From Primorskyibacter flagellatus (GTDB taxonomy: Bacteria; Pseudomonadota; Alphaproteobacteria; Rhodobacterales; Rhodobacteraceae), in assembly GCF_014638275.1 (NCBI RefSeq), contig NZ_BMFJ01000001.1, positions 2,468,338-2,532,337 of the forward strand: 64,000 nucleotides of DNA, in the 5' to 3' direction. The position numbers were made by a program, and so were the translations under genes. The notes below the pieces were generated by a model that was given only the letters and a program-made list of their open reading frames with translations, was not told where the DNA came from and did no database searches. Each line of letters begins with the position of its first letter. The stretch's first letter is position 1. This document shows, in pieces, positions 7,221 through 15,644 of the stretch.

Positions 7221-8606
7221 TCAGGCGTCGGCGGGGGCGTCGGGCGTTGCAGCGATGGCGGCGAGGGTTCGCTGTATGTCGGCTTCCGTCGTCGCCCAGG
7301 AGGAGACGGAGAAGCGCACCGCCTCCCTCCCCCGCCAGGTGGTCGGGCCGAACCAGGCCTCTCCGCTGCGTTGGACGGCCCCGGCAAGTGCCGCAGCCCA
7401 GCCCCGTGGCGCGGGGCGGGAGGCAACGACCTGGTTCAGCACGACATCGTTCAGGATCTCGAACCCCTGTGCGCGCAGCCCCTCGGCCAGCGTGCGGGCG
7501 TGGCGGCAGGTGGTGTCGATCAGGTCGCGCAGGCCTTCGCGACCGAGGGAATGCAGAGCCGCCCAGATCTCCACCCCACGGGCAGAACGTGAGAATTCGG
7601 GAACCATGTCCTTGGGCGCGGCGTCACCTCCGACCTTGAGGTAGGGCGCCTGCGTGGCCATGGCCGCGTGGATGGCTGCGGGGTGGCGGCAGATTGCCAG
7701 CCCGCAGTCGTAAGGGGTATTCAGCCATTTATGGCCGTCCGTGACCCAGCTGTCGGCGCCGTCGTAACCTGCCAGCTGGGACCGGGTGGCGGGGCTTGCC
7801 GCGGCCCAGAGCCCGAAGGCGCCGTCCACATGCACCCAAGCCCCGTTGGCCCGCGCAACGATGTCGGCAATCGGATCGCTGGCGCCCGAATTGACATTGC
7901 CGGCCTGGGCCAGAATGAGGGTTGCCGCATCCGCCTCCGGCATCCGACCGACATCGATCCGGCCCTGCGGGTCGCAGGGCACATATTCAATCACATCCGT
8001 GCCGATGCCGAGCATGGACAGCGCCTTGCGTACGGTCACATGCGCCTGCTCTCCGGCAATCACGCGCAGGCGGGGGGCGCCCCAAAGCCCCTTGGCCTGG
8101 ACGTCCCAGCCCTGTCTCTCAAGCAGCGCATGCCGGGCTGCGGCGAGGCAGGTGAAATTTGCCATGGTCGCGCCGGTCACGTAGCCGACCGAGCAGTGCG
8201 CGGGCAGTCCGAGCAGGTCGAGCAGCCATCCTGTTGCAACCTGTTCGAGTTTGACACCGACCGGGCTGGTGGCATCGCTGAACACGACCTGATCCCAGGC
8301 GGAGGCCAGAACCCTTGCGCCGAGCGCCGCCGGAAGGGTGCCGCCGACGACCAGACCGAAGAACCGCCCCCCGGCCGTGGCGGTGGTGGCCGGAGAACCG
8401 AGTTGGTCGAGCAGGGCAAGCGTGTCGGCCGGATCGTTCGGTGCGGTTGGCATGGGCATGTCGAAGCCGCCCAGTCCTGCCAGCGCGTCGGGAGCGGCGG
8501 CGACGGAACGGTCGTGGACCGTAGCGAGGTACTTCGCCGCCCTGTCTGCGGCAATGGCAAGCGCGGTCGTGGATTGTGTGAGCGGATCGGGCACGGTAAA
8601 CTCCAT
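7221..8606 (-). CDS. PLP-dependent group II decarboxylase (aromatic amino acid type)
   Basis: A 461-residue fold-type I PLP enzyme of the group II decarboxylases (glutamate/DOPA/tyrosine decarboxylase superfamily). The Schiff-base lysine is in WVTDGHKWLNTPYDCG. VGYVTGATMANFTCLAAARH binds the PLP phosphate, AQAGNVNSGASDPI follows, and WVHVDGAFGLWAA carries the conserved PLP aspartate. FSRSARGVEIWAALHSLG is also typical. The likely product is an amine from an aromatic or aliphatic amino acid; the substrate is not deducible. It is divergent from a small ArsR regulator only 30 bp away, which probably controls it. Confidence 0.88.
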   Translation of the reverse strand: MEFTVPDPLTQSTTALAIAADRAAKYLATVHDRSVAAAPDALAGLGGFDMPMPTAPNDPADTLALLDQLGSPATTATAGGRFFGLVVGGTLPAALGARVLASAWDQVVFSDATSPVGVKLEQVATGWLLDLLGLPAHCSVGYVTGATMANFTCLAAARHALLERQGWDVQAKGLWGAPRLRVIAGEQAHVTVRKALSMLGIGTDVIEYVPCDPQGRIDVGRMPEADAATLILAQAGNVNSGASDPIADIVARANGAWVHVDGAFGLWAAASPATRSQLAGYDGADSWVTDGHKWLNTPYDCGLAICRHPAAIHAAMATQAPYLKVGGDAAPKDMVPEFSRSARGVEIWAALHSLGREGLRDLIDTTCRHARTLAEGLRAQGFEILNDVVLNQVVASRPAPRGWAAALAGAVQRSGEAWFGPTTWRGREAVRFSVSSWATTEADIQRTLAAIAATPDAPADA

Positions 8607-8636
8607 AGACAGGTAACTATATAGACGACTATCAAT

Positions 8637-8957
8637 ATGGATGATGCGCCGTCAACCGTCGACGTGCTCAGGGCGCTTGGGAACGAGAACCGGATGCAGA
8701 TCCTCCGGTGGCTGCTCAGCCCGACCGATCACTTCCCGCCGCAGCGCGATGGCGATCTGGTGGAGGACGGAGTCTGCGTCGGGTTCATCACGGATAAGAT
8801 CGGGCTGAGCCAGCCGACCGTGACCTCGCACATGAAGGTGCTGGCGGGGGCCGGGCTGGTGACCGGGCGGCAGATCAAGAACTGGGTGTTCTACAAACCG
8901 GACAGGGTCCGCATCGCCGACACGCTGGCGCGGCTGAAGGATGACCTGAAGGTCTGA
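8637..8957 (+). CDS. ArsR-family transcriptional regulator
   Basis: A 106-residue winged-helix protein. VLRALGNENRMQILRWLLS starts the domain, and GLSQPTVTSHMKVLAGAGLV is the recognition helix with KNWVFYKP as the wing. An insert (HFPPQRDGDLVEDGVCVGF) between helices is longer than in metal-sensing ArsR proteins, and the CxC metal-binding pair is absent, so metal sensing is unlikely. The 30-bp gap to the divergent decarboxylase contains ATAGACGACTAT, a small inverted repeat that could be its operator. Regulation of the decarboxylase and itself is inferred from this layout. Confidence 0.85.
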   Translation: MDDAPSTVDVLRALGNENRMQILRWLLSPTDHFPPQRDGDLVEDGVCVGFITDKIGLSQPTVTSHMKVLAGAGLVTGRQIKNWVFYKPDRVRIADTLARLKDDLKV

Positions 8958-9002
8958 GCGCTTTTCATCGCCGTCCGAACCTTCGGAAAGGTCTTCAAAA
9001 GC

Positions 9003-9030
9003 AGAAAGGCCGGGGTCTCCCCCGGCCTTC
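9003..9030 (-). terminator. Intrinsic terminator of metK
   Basis: AAGGCCGGGG (9006-9015) and CCCCGGCCTT (9020-9029) form a perfect 10-bp stem with a TCTC loop. It lies about 23 bp past the metK stop. On the minus strand it runs into TTTCTGCTTTTG. It also faces the convergent ArsR gene. Confidence 0.8.
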
Positions 9031-9052
9031 GATGGCGTCGCGACAGGCGGCG

Positions 9053-10234
9053 TCAGACCGCCTTTTTCAGCGCCTCGACCAGGTCGGTCTTTTCCCAGGA
9101 AAAACCGCCGTCCTCGTCCGGCTTCCGGCCGAAGTGACCGTAGGCGGCGGTGCGCTGGTAGATGGGCTTGTTCAGCTGCAGGTGCTCGCGGATGCCGCGC
9201 GGGGTCAGGTTCATGACCTGCGCGACGGCCTTCTCGATCTCGGCCTCGTGGACCTGGCCGGTGCCGTAGGTGTCGGCGTAGATCGACAGCGGCTTGGCAA
9301 TGCCGATGGCGTAGGAGAGCTGGATCGTGCACTTTTCGGCCATGCCCGCGGCAACCACGTTCTTCGCGAGGTAGCGCGCGGCATATGCGGCAGAGCGGTC
9401 GACCTTGGTCGGATCCTTGCCCGAGAAGGCGCCGCCGCCATGCGGGGCCGCACCGCCATAGGTGTCCACGATGATCTTCCGGCCCGTGAGGCCCGCGTCG
9501 CCGTCCGGCCCGCCGATCACGAACTTGCCGGTCGGGTTGATCCACCATTCGGTGTTCGCGGTCAGCCATTCGCCGGGGATGACCTCGCGGATATAGGGTT
9601 CGACGATGGCGCGGATGTCGGCGGAGGTCTGGGTTTCGTCGTGGTGCTGTGTCGACAGGACAAGCTGCGTGACCTCGACCGGCTTGCCGTCCTCATAGCG
9701 CAGGGAGACCTGGGATTTCGCGTCGGGGCCGAGCGTCGGCTCGGTACCGTCCTTGCGGACCTCGGCCAGGCGGCGCAGGATCTTGTGTGCGAACTGAATC
9801 GGCGCCGGCATCAGGTCGTCGGTTTCCGTCGTGGCGTAGCCGAACATGATGCCCTGGTCGCCCGCGCCCTCGTCCTTGTCGCCGCTGGCGTTCACGCCCT
9901 GCGCGATATGGGCGGACTGTTCGTGCAGGAGGTTGGTGACCTCGCAGGTGGCGTGGTGGAACTTGTCCTGTTCGTAGCCGATGTCCTTGATGCAGGCGCG
10001 GGCGATATCCTCGATCCGGCCCATGTAGTCCTTCAGCTTGTCCTGATCGGACAGGCCGACCTCGCCGCCGATGACGACGCGGTTGGTGGTGGCAAAGGTT
10101 TCGCAGGCGACACGGGCCTGGGGCTCCTCAGTCAGGAAGGCGTCGAGGACGGCATCGGAAATGCGGTCGCAGACCTTATCCGGGTGACCCTCGGAAACGG
10201 ATTCCGAGGTGAAGATGTAGTTCTTGCGGGACAT
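9053..10234 (-). CDS. metK: S-adenosylmethionine synthetase
   Basis: A 393-residue cytoplasmic enzyme that makes S-adenosylmethionine from methionine and ATP. Signatures: [20 protein letters not shown] near residue 11, [12 protein letters not shown] (about 124) and [19 protein letters not shown] (about 265), plus the conserved ATP/Mg motifs. The start ATG at 10234 is preceded by GGAGC, which doubles as a riboswitch strand (see the SAM/SAH element). The gene is downstream of lnt on the same strand with about 87 bp between them and ends in its own terminator. Confidence 0.98.
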   Translation of the reverse strand: MSRKNYIFTSESVSEGHPDKVCDRISDAVLDAFLTEEPQARVACETFATTNRVVIGGEVGLSDQDKLKDYMGRIEDIARACIKDIGYEQDKFHHATCEVTNLLHEQSAHIAQGVNASGDKDEGAGDQGIMFGYATTETDDLMPAPIQFAHKILRRLAEVRKDGTEPTLGPDAKSQVSLRYEDGKPVEVTQLVLSTQHHDETQTSADIRAIVEPYIREVIPGEWLTANTEWWINPTGKFVIGGPDGDAGLTGRKIIVDTYGGAAPHGGGAFSGKDPTKVDRSAAYAARYLAKNVVAAGMAEKCTIQLSYAIGIAKPLSIYADTYGTGQVHEAEIEKAVAQVMNLTPRGIREHLQLNKPIYQRTAAYGHFGRKPDEDGGFSWEKTDLVEALKKAV

Positions 10235-10239
10235 GAGAA

Positions 10240-10287
10240 GCGCTCCATTCAGATAATTCCGCCCCGTCAGGAAGCCGTTGGGGCGGC
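10240..10287 (-). promoter_or_regulatory. SAM/SAH riboswitch before metK
   Basis: On the minus strand CCGCCCC (10280-10286) pairs with GGGGCGG (10259-10265), closing a hairpin loop that reads AACGGCTTCCTGA. Downstream comes AATGGAGCGC. The CAACGGCTTCCTG loop and the ATGGAGC segment match the conserved core of the SAM/SAH riboswitch, where the 3' GGAGC pairs with GCTTCC of the loop as a pseudoknot. Here GGAGC (10242-10246) is also the only plausible metK ribosome binding site. Ligand binding would therefore hide it, giving feedback repression by SAM. Confidence 0.9.
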
Positions 10288-10321
10288 GTGCGGTCTGGCC
10301 TAGACGCGCCCGGAGGGGGCG

Positions 10322-11875
10322 TCAACGCCTAAAACGCCTGCCGGTGCGTCGCGTGAGGAGAATAAGCGCCCCCTGTGCCGCCAGCAGCAGCAGGGTCAGC
10401 GGCGTGTCCCCGATCCGGGCATAGGGCGTCGCGGATCTGGCTGGCGGCAAAGGGACGTCCCGCACGCCGGTTTCGCCCAGGTCGATCCGCTCTATCAGCC
10501 GCCCCGAGGCGTCGATCATTGCGGAGACGCCGGTATTGGCGACGCGTACCATGGGCAGCCCCTGCTCCACCGCGCGCAGCCGGGCCTGGGCAAGATGCTG
10601 ATAGGGGCCGGAGACGGTGCCGAACCACGCATCGTTGGTGATGAGCAGCAGCAGAGCGGGGCGGCCGGGTGCGGCGGCGATGTCGCGCGGGAAGACGCCT
10701 TCGTAGCAGATCAGCGGCAGGGCGGGGCCGAGACCGGGGAGGTCGATCAGCCGCGCGCCCGGACCGGGGGAAAAGCCGTGGCCGTCGCGCTGCGCGAGGC
10801 CCTGAATGCCGATGCGGCCAAGCAGGTCGCCCGCCGGGGTGTATTCGCCGAAGGGGACGAGATGGTGCTTGTCGTAGACCTCGGTGATCTCTCCGCCCCG
10901 GCCAAGCAGGACGAGGGAGTTGTAGATCCGCCCGCCTCCGGACCGGTTGATGCCGAAGACCAGCGGCGTGTCGCGGGCGGCTTCGGAGAGGTCCGGGGTG
11001 AGGTAAGTCACATCCTCAAGCCAGGCGGGCAGCGCGGTTTCGGGCCAGACGATCAGGTCGGGCTCTCCGGGCGTGGCGGTGAGGTCGAGCAGGCGCTGGT
11101 AGTGGAGCGGCGCGAGCGCCGGGTTCCACTTGTCGCGCTGCGGCACGTTCGGCTGGACAAGACGGACGACGGGGCGACCCGTGGTGTCGGCAGGCGACGG
11201 TGTCAGCAGGTGACCGACGGCGAAGGGCACGGCGGCGGCGATGAGCCATAGCGGCAGGCGGCGCGGGCGGCTCAGGGCCAGCGTGAGGGTGGTTGCGAGG
11301 CCGATGACGATCAGGCCGAGGCCGATCGCCCCGCCCCCCTGCGCCAGTTGCATCGCCGGTGTTCCGATCAGGACGTGAGCGGGCAGCGCCCAGGGAAAGC
11401 CGGTGAAGATCACCCCACGGAGCACGCCCGCCAGCACCAGCATCAGCGTGACCGAGGCGGCGAAGTCCAGCCCCCCTCCCCCGGTCAATCGGCGCGCGAG
11501 ACCGCCCGCAAGGCCCCAGAACAGCGCCATGCCGGTGGCCATGAGGACCATGGCAAAGGGCGCCATCCAGCCGTCGCGGGCGATGTCGACGAGGAAGGGT
11601 TCGACGATCCAGCTGAGTGCGAGGGCGAAATACCCGGTCCCGGCGGCCCACCAGATCGCGGCGGTACGGGCCGGTCTGGGTTCGGCGAGGGTCAGGGAAT
11701 GCACGGCGGCGAGTGCGAGGATCGTGAGCGGCCAGAGCCCCCAGGGTGCCTGCCCCGTCGCGCCGATGACGCCCGCCAGCAGGGCAAGCCCCATGCGGGC
11801 GCGCAGGGTCAGGCGGGCAAGGAAGGCCGGGTTCGCGCCGGGCGGCGCGCCGTCACCCGGCTGCGGCAGAGTCAT
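10322..11875 (-). CDS. lnt: Apolipoprotein N-acyltransferase
   Basis: A 517-residue inner-membrane enzyme that adds the third acyl chain to lipoproteins. The N-terminal 220 residues hold about six or seven transmembrane helices. The C-terminal half is a CN-hydrolase (nitrilase) domain facing the periplasm with catalytic triad E279 (VWPETALPAW), K336 (YDKHHLVPFGEYTP) and C390 (LICYEGVFPRD). A last hydrophobic helix precedes the basic tail. Its start overlaps the corC stop by four bases (ATGA), so the two are translationally coupled. This is the usual corC-lnt arrangement. Confidence 0.95.
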   Translation of the reverse strand: MTLPQPGDGAPPGANPAFLARLTLRARMGLALLAGVIGATGQAPWGLWPLTILALAAVHSLTLAEPRPARTAAIWWAAGTGYFALALSWIVEPFLVDIARDGWMAPFAMVLMATGMALFWGLAGGLARRLTGGGGLDFAASVTLMLVLAGVLRGVIFTGFPWALPAHVLIGTPAMQLAQGGGAIGLGLIVIGLATTLTLALSRPRRLPLWLIAAAVPFAVGHLLTPSPADTTGRPVVRLVQPNVPQRDKWNPALAPLHYQRLLDLTATPGEPDLIVWPETALPAWLEDVTYLTPDLSEAARDTPLVFGINRSGGGRIYNSLVLLGRGGEITEVYDKHHLVPFGEYTPAGDLLGRIGIQGLAQRDGHGFSPGPGARLIDLPGLGPALPLICYEGVFPRDIAAAPGRPALLLLITNDAWFGTVSGPYQHLAQARLRAVEQGLPMVRVANTGVSAMIDASGRLIERIDLGETGVRDVPLPPARSATPYARIGDTPLTLLLLAAQGALILLTRRTGRRFRR

Positions 11876-12822
11876 TGTGCCGCGAGGTTCGCGGGATTCC
11901 CTGCCGGTTCGGGCTCCGGCTCCGGCACGGGGCCGCCGGGACGCATCCGCACCCGCAGGCGCTTGATCCGGCGGGGATCGGCATCCACCACCTCGAACTC
12001 GTGACCGGCGGGATGCGGCACGACCTCACCCCGCGCCGGGATCCGGCCCGAGAGCATGAAGACCAGGCCGCCGAGGGTGTCGATCTCTTCCTCGTCGACG
12101 CTGTCGTGTTCGGTCAGGTCGATGCCCGTCTCGCCGGCGAAATCCTCAAGCGGGGTGCGGGCGACGGCGAGATAGGTGTTGTCAGCTTCCTTGATCCAGA
12201 ACTTGTCCTCGTCGACGTCGTGTTCGTCTTCGATCTGGCCGATGACCTGTTCGATCAGGTCCTCGATCGTGACGAGCCCGTCGACACCGCCGTATTCGTC
12301 GATCACCAGCGCCATGTGCCGGCGTTCCTGCTGCATCTTCTGCAGCAGCACACCGATCGGCATGGAGGGCGGCACGTAGAGCAGCGGGCGCAGCATGGTC
12401 TTCAGCGTGAAGCGCGTGGTCTTGCCGTTGAAGCCGTGCTTGAGCGCGAAGTCCTTCAGGTGGATCAGACCGACCGGCGTGTCCAGCGTATCCTGATAGA
12501 CCGGCAGGCGGGTCATGCCGCTGTCGCGGAAGACCTTGACCAGTTCGTCCCGTGTCACGGTCTGCGGCACGGCGACGATTTCCGCCTTCGGCACGGCGAC
12601 GTCCTCGACACGCATGCGGCGCAGGTTGATCATGCCATGGGCCTGACGCGGCGCGGCGGGGGCCTGCGCGGGTCCGGATTGTGCGGGGGTGGTGGCGTCA
12701 CCGCCGAAAATGCGGGACCAGAACCCGCGCGTTCGCGGCCGGTCCGCTTCCGTGGTGGTCGGCCGGCCTTCGGGCAGCGCGCCATGCGCTGCGGTAGAAG
12801 GCCCGTCGTTGTTGTCGCCCAT
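11872..12822 (-). CDS. corC: CorC/TlyC-type CBS-domain protein
   Basis: A 316-residue soluble protein with two CBS domains (about 70-200; [56 protein letters not shown]) and a C-terminal CorC_HlyC domain (about 215-300, ending in [12 protein letters not shown]). There is no DUF21 membrane domain, so it is the short CorC/YbeX form. CorC has been associated with magnesium/cobalt handling and ribosome-related phenotypes; the exact role is uncertain. It lies 57 bp after ybeY and overlaps lnt, in the conserved phoH-ybeY-corC-lnt order. Confidence 0.92.
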   Translation of the reverse strand: MGDNNDGPSTAAHGALPEGRPTTTEADRPRTRGFWSRIFGGDATTPAQSGPAQAPAAPRQAHGMINLRRMRVEDVAVPKAEIVAVPQTVTRDELVKVFRDSGMTRLPVYQDTLDTPVGLIHLKDFALKHGFNGKTTRFTLKTMLRPLLYVPPSMPIGVLLQKMQQERRHMALVIDEYGGVDGLVTIEDLIEQVIGQIEDEHDVDEDKFWIKEADNTYLAVARTPLEDFAGETGIDLTEHDSVDEEEIDTLGGLVFMLSGRIPARGEVVPHPAGHEFEVVDADPRRIKRLRVRMRPGGPVPEPEPEPAGNPANLAAQ

Positions 12823-12879
12823 CAGTCCTTACCAAAACGCGCCGCCCGAATCGGCGGCAATCGGGGGCTTTCAGCCCTG

Positions 12880-13374
12880 CTAGGTCTCATATGGGTCGGG
12901 TAGACCCAGTTTGCCAAGTATTTCGACCTCTTTTCGTTCCATCAAAGTGGCATCAAGGTCACTTTCGTGATCATAGCCCAGAAGATGCAGGACCGCATGA
13001 ACGATCAGGTGGGTCACGTGGTCCGTGAGCGGTTTTCCCGCATCTTCCGCCTCTCGCACACATGTTTCCCAGGCAATAGCGATGTCGCCCAGTTCCGTAT
13101 CGCCGTCAGGTTCGGGGAGGTCGGGGGTGCCACCATCCTCTTCCGCCGCGCGTTCCTCGGACGGCCAGGACAGCACGTTGGTCGGCGTCGGCTTGCCACG
13201 GAAATCGGCGTTGAGCGCGGCGATACGGGTGTCGCCGCAGGCCAGCAGGGCAATGTCCCATGCCTCCGGGTCGAGACCGAGGTGCGCCAGCGCCGCGTCA
13301 GAGGCACGGGTGGCCAGGCGTTCCAGCTCCAGCCCGGTCCAGCGGTCGTCTTCTGTCATCACGTCGATTGTCAT
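12880..13374 (-). CDS. ybeY: Endoribonuclease YbeY (rRNA maturation factor)
   Basis: A 164-residue single-strand endoribonuclease needed for 16S rRNA 3'-end maturation and ribosome quality control. The zinc site is H126, H130 and H136 in THLIVHAVLHLLGYDHESD, the defining H-x3-H-x5-H motif. NADFRGKPTPTNVLSWP is the other conserved block. It carries an acidic insert (about 73-92, ERAAEEDGGTPDLPEPDGD) between conserved parts. Gene order ybeY-corC-lnt is conserved. Its usual upstream partner phoH lies 2.3 kb further on, separated by four unrelated genes. Confidence 0.95.
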   Translation of the reverse strand: MTIDVMTEDDRWTGLELERLATRASDAALAHLGLDPEAWDIALLACGDTRIAALNADFRGKPTPTNVLSWPSEERAAEEDGGTPDLPEPDGDTELGDIAIAWETCVREAEDAGKPLTDHVTHLIVHAVLHLLGYDHESDLDATLMERKEVEILGKLGLPDPYET

Positions 13375-13483
13375 GGTGAAGGGCTAACCCCGCCGCGCGG
13401 AACCGGCAAGATGGCGGATTTCAGTTAGGAAATAACCTAACTTTCTGCTTGCGCGACTCGGCGCCGCCGGAATAGTTAGGGAT

Positions 13484-13825
13484 ATGGCTAAACATCAAAC
13501 CGATCTCGATCACGTCTTTCTCGCCCTCGGGGATCCGACCCGAAGGGCGATCCTGGAGCGGCTGGCCGCAGGCCCCCTCTCCGTCACCGAACTTGCCCGG
13601 CCCTTCGCGATGGCCCTGCCCTCCTTCATGGAGCATCTGAAGAAGCTGGAGAACGCAGGCATGATCTCCTCCGACAAGGACGGGCGTGTCAGGACCTGCG
13701 CGCTTGTGCCCGGTGCCTTCGCCCCGGCGCGCGACTGGCTGGCGGCGCAGAAACACCTGTGGGAGGCGCGGCTGGACCGGTTCGACGCCTTTGTCACGCA
13801 ACTTGCCAAGGACCCGAACGAATGA
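13484..13825 (+). CDS. ArsR-family regulator paired with an SRPBCC gene
   Basis: A 113-residue winged-helix protein of the ArsR subgroup that accompanies AHSA1-type genes. DHVFLALGDPTRRAILERLAAGPLSVTELA is the N-terminal hallmark, followed by ALPSFMEHLKKLENAGMI as recognition helix. The metal-binding CxC pair is missing. Its stop overlaps the start of the next gene by four bases (ATGA), so the two are coupled. Regulator and SRPBCC pairs of this type are common, usually with unknown ligand. The pair is inserted, in opposite orientation, between ybeY and phoH. Confidence 0.88.
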   Translation: MAKHQTDLDHVFLALGDPTRRAILERLAAGPLSVTELARPFAMALPSFMEHLKKLENAGMISSDKDGRVRTCALVPGAFAPARDWLAAQKHLWEARLDRFDAFVTQLAKDPNE

Positions 13826-14742
13826 TTTCGACGCTGACCCCGAACCCGGAAACCGACCTCTCCTTTACCCGAACGCTGGCCGCCCCGCGTGATCTGGTCT
13901 GGGCCTGCTGGACCGATCCGGCGCTGCTGAAACAATGGTTCATGCCCGCGCCCCACAGGGTCGAAGAGGCCGAGATCGACCTGCGGCCCGGCGGCAGCTT
14001 CCGGACGAAGATGAACGTAGACGGGGTGGTTTCGGATTTCCCCGGCGTGGTGCTTGAGGTGCAGCAGACGCGGAGACTGGTGTTTTCGGACAGCTACGCG
14101 CCGGGGTGGATCATGAACCCGGCGCCCTTCATGACCGCAATCCTTACCTTTTCGGACGCGCCGGATGGCGGCACGACGTATGAAGTGCTGGTGCGCCACA
14201 TCAACCCCGAGACGCGCGAGAAGCACGACACCATGGGCTTCTTCGAGGGCTGGGGGATCGCGACCGACCAGCTTGGCGCCTCGGCCACGGCGTTGGCCGG
14301 TCCGAAGCCCGAACACGAAATCCTGCTGACGCGGCAGATCGACGTGCCCGTCGCCGTCGCCTGGCGGGCCTGGACCGACCCGGTGCTGTTGCCCAAGTGG
14401 TTCGGGCCTGACGGCTATCACTGCGAGACGCAGAGCATCGACATCTGCCCCGGCGGGCACTGGCGCTTTACCATGGTCGGCGAGGGGCAGCGGTTCCCCA
14501 ACCTGCACGAATTCGGTGAAATGGAGCCGGAGAAGCGCCTGACCTACCGGCTGAGCGGTTTTGACGACATGCGCCACCATGCGGATGTCGTGGTTGGTTT
14601 CGCGCCGGTAGCGGGCGGCACGCGGATCACCATGCGGATGACCTTTACCGACATGCCCGCCGCGGCGGCGATGCAGTTCGGGGCGCTGGAGAAGGGTTAC
14701 GAAACACTGGCGAAACTGGAGGCCACAGCGCGCACGATCTGA
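13822..14742 (+). CDS. Tandem SRPBCC (AHSA1-type) domain protein
   Basis: About 306 residues built from two consecutive AHSA1/START-like domains. Domain 1 (about 12-150) has LSFTRTLAAPRDLVWACWTDP, ALLKQWFMPAP and DLRPGGSF. Domain 2 (about 165-300) repeats the pattern with RQIDVPVAVAWRAWTDPVLL, KWFGPDGY and ICPGGHWRF. AHSA1 is one SRPBCC ligand-binding fold; most bacterial members are uncharacterised. The start was set at ATG 13822, overlapping the ArsR stop; the open frame extends further upstream but inside the ArsR gene. No signal peptide. Confidence 0.88.
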   Translation: MISTLTPNPETDLSFTRTLAAPRDLVWACWTDPALLKQWFMPAPHRVEEAEIDLRPGGSFRTKMNVDGVVSDFPGVVLEVQQTRRLVFSDSYAPGWIMNPAPFMTAILTFSDAPDGGTTYEVLVRHINPETREKHDTMGFFEGWGIATDQLGASATALAGPKPEHEILLTRQIDVPVAVAWRAWTDPVLLPKWFGPDGYHCETQSIDICPGGHWRFTMVGEGQRFPNLHEFGEMEPEKRLTYRLSGFDDMRHHADVVVGFAPVAGGTRITMRMTFTDMPAAAAMQFGALEKGYETLAKLEATARTI

Positions 14743-14747
14743 GCCTT

Positions 14748-14996
14748 TCAGTCGTGCTGGTCGGGATCGCTGCGCAGGGACGTATCATCCAGTATACCGA
14801 AATCGGACGAAGGTGAGCCGCTTTCCGCCTGCGTGTAGTACCCCTCTGCCGCCAGTCCGCGGCGGAGGAGTTCACGCACGGCAGCGGACCGGCTAGGCAT
14901 GCGCAACTTGAACCTCCAGTCATCAAGCGCACGGAGTTCGTCGTCTGTCAGCATAATCTGCAGACGTTCCAGACGCTTGGACGATCCTTCGGGCAT
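14748..14996 (-). CDS. Ribbon-helix-helix small protein
   Basis: An 82-residue protein. KRLERLQIMLTDDELRALDDW followed by MPSRSAAVRELLRRGLAAEG has the strand-helix-helix layout of RHH (CopG/Arc) DNA-binding proteins. The C-terminal third is acidic and probably disordered. It ends five bases from the convergent SRPBCC gene. The A+T-rich 194-bp region upstream, unusual for this genome, separates it from a divergent receiver-domain gene. It could act as an autoregulator or as an antitoxin-like protein, but no toxin gene adjoins it. Function not established. Confidence 0.65.
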   Translation of the reverse strand: MPEGSSKRLERLQIMLTDDELRALDDWRFKLRMPSRSAAVRELLRRGLAAEGYYTQAESGSPSSDFGILDDTSLRSDPDQHD

Positions 14997-15190
14997 GCAG
15001 CTCTCTCCTGCCTCAACGCCATCCTATGAGTAAAATAAGCGCATTGCGATGATTTGTCATGCTGCTCAATAGTAGTGGTTTATCAAAACGATTATTCGGC
15101 TAACTGCCCCCATAATACTCATTCAAGTGCATGATTCTAAATTGTATTTCCCCACCCGGCCCCGATATTGATGGAAAGGGGAACACATCA

Positions 15191-15610
15191 ATGGATCAGA
15201 GACTCACAGCCGGCAGATGGCCGGCGGGCACGCATATCCTGATCATCAGCGATGATCAGGTCTTCTCCATGGACCTGGAGATGTCCCTGAACTTCAACGG
15301 GTTTAGGGCGGTCGTTATGCGCAGCCCCCCGGCAGATACCGGACATATTGCACCGGCCGCGGCGATCATCGATGTCGCGCGGCTGGATTTCGACACGCTC
15401 GATGCGCTCAACCTGCTGGCGGCGCAGAGCTTCCCGACCATTGCCGTCTCTGCGCTGGACGCGGAGGAGATGGCCGGACTTCCCGCGAACCTTACCTGGT
15501 TTTCCAAGCCGGTGGCGGTCGACGACCTGCTGCATGCGGCGGGGCTGGGCGAGACTTTGGGACAGGCGGCGACCCGGACCATGCCGCCCACGTCCAGATA
15601 CCGGCGCTAG
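15191..15610 (+). CDS. Stand-alone response-regulator receiver-like protein
   Basis: About 139 residues. The ATG at 15191 has AAGGGGAA upstream; a longer frame to 15131 lacks a good RBS. HILIISDDQVFSMDLEMSLNFNGF resembles the first strand and helix of receiver domains with the acidic pair DD. AAIIDVA carries the likely phosphoacceptor aspartate, FPTIAVSALD supplies the Ser/Thr position and WFSKPVAVDDLLHA the conserved Lys-Pro. The output domain is absent, as in single-domain receivers. No histidine kinase is nearby. It sits just after an A+T-rich intergenic region and faces phoH convergently. Confidence 0.65.
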   Translation: MDQRLTAGRWPAGTHILIISDDQVFSMDLEMSLNFNGFRAVVMRSPPADTGHIAPAAAIIDVARLDFDTLDALNLLAAQSFPTIAVSALDAEEMAGLPANLTWFSKPVAVDDLLHAAGLGETLGQAATRTMPPTSRYRR

Positions 15611-15644
15611 AGGCCGGTACCGCCGGGGCGGCCCGGCCTTTCCA

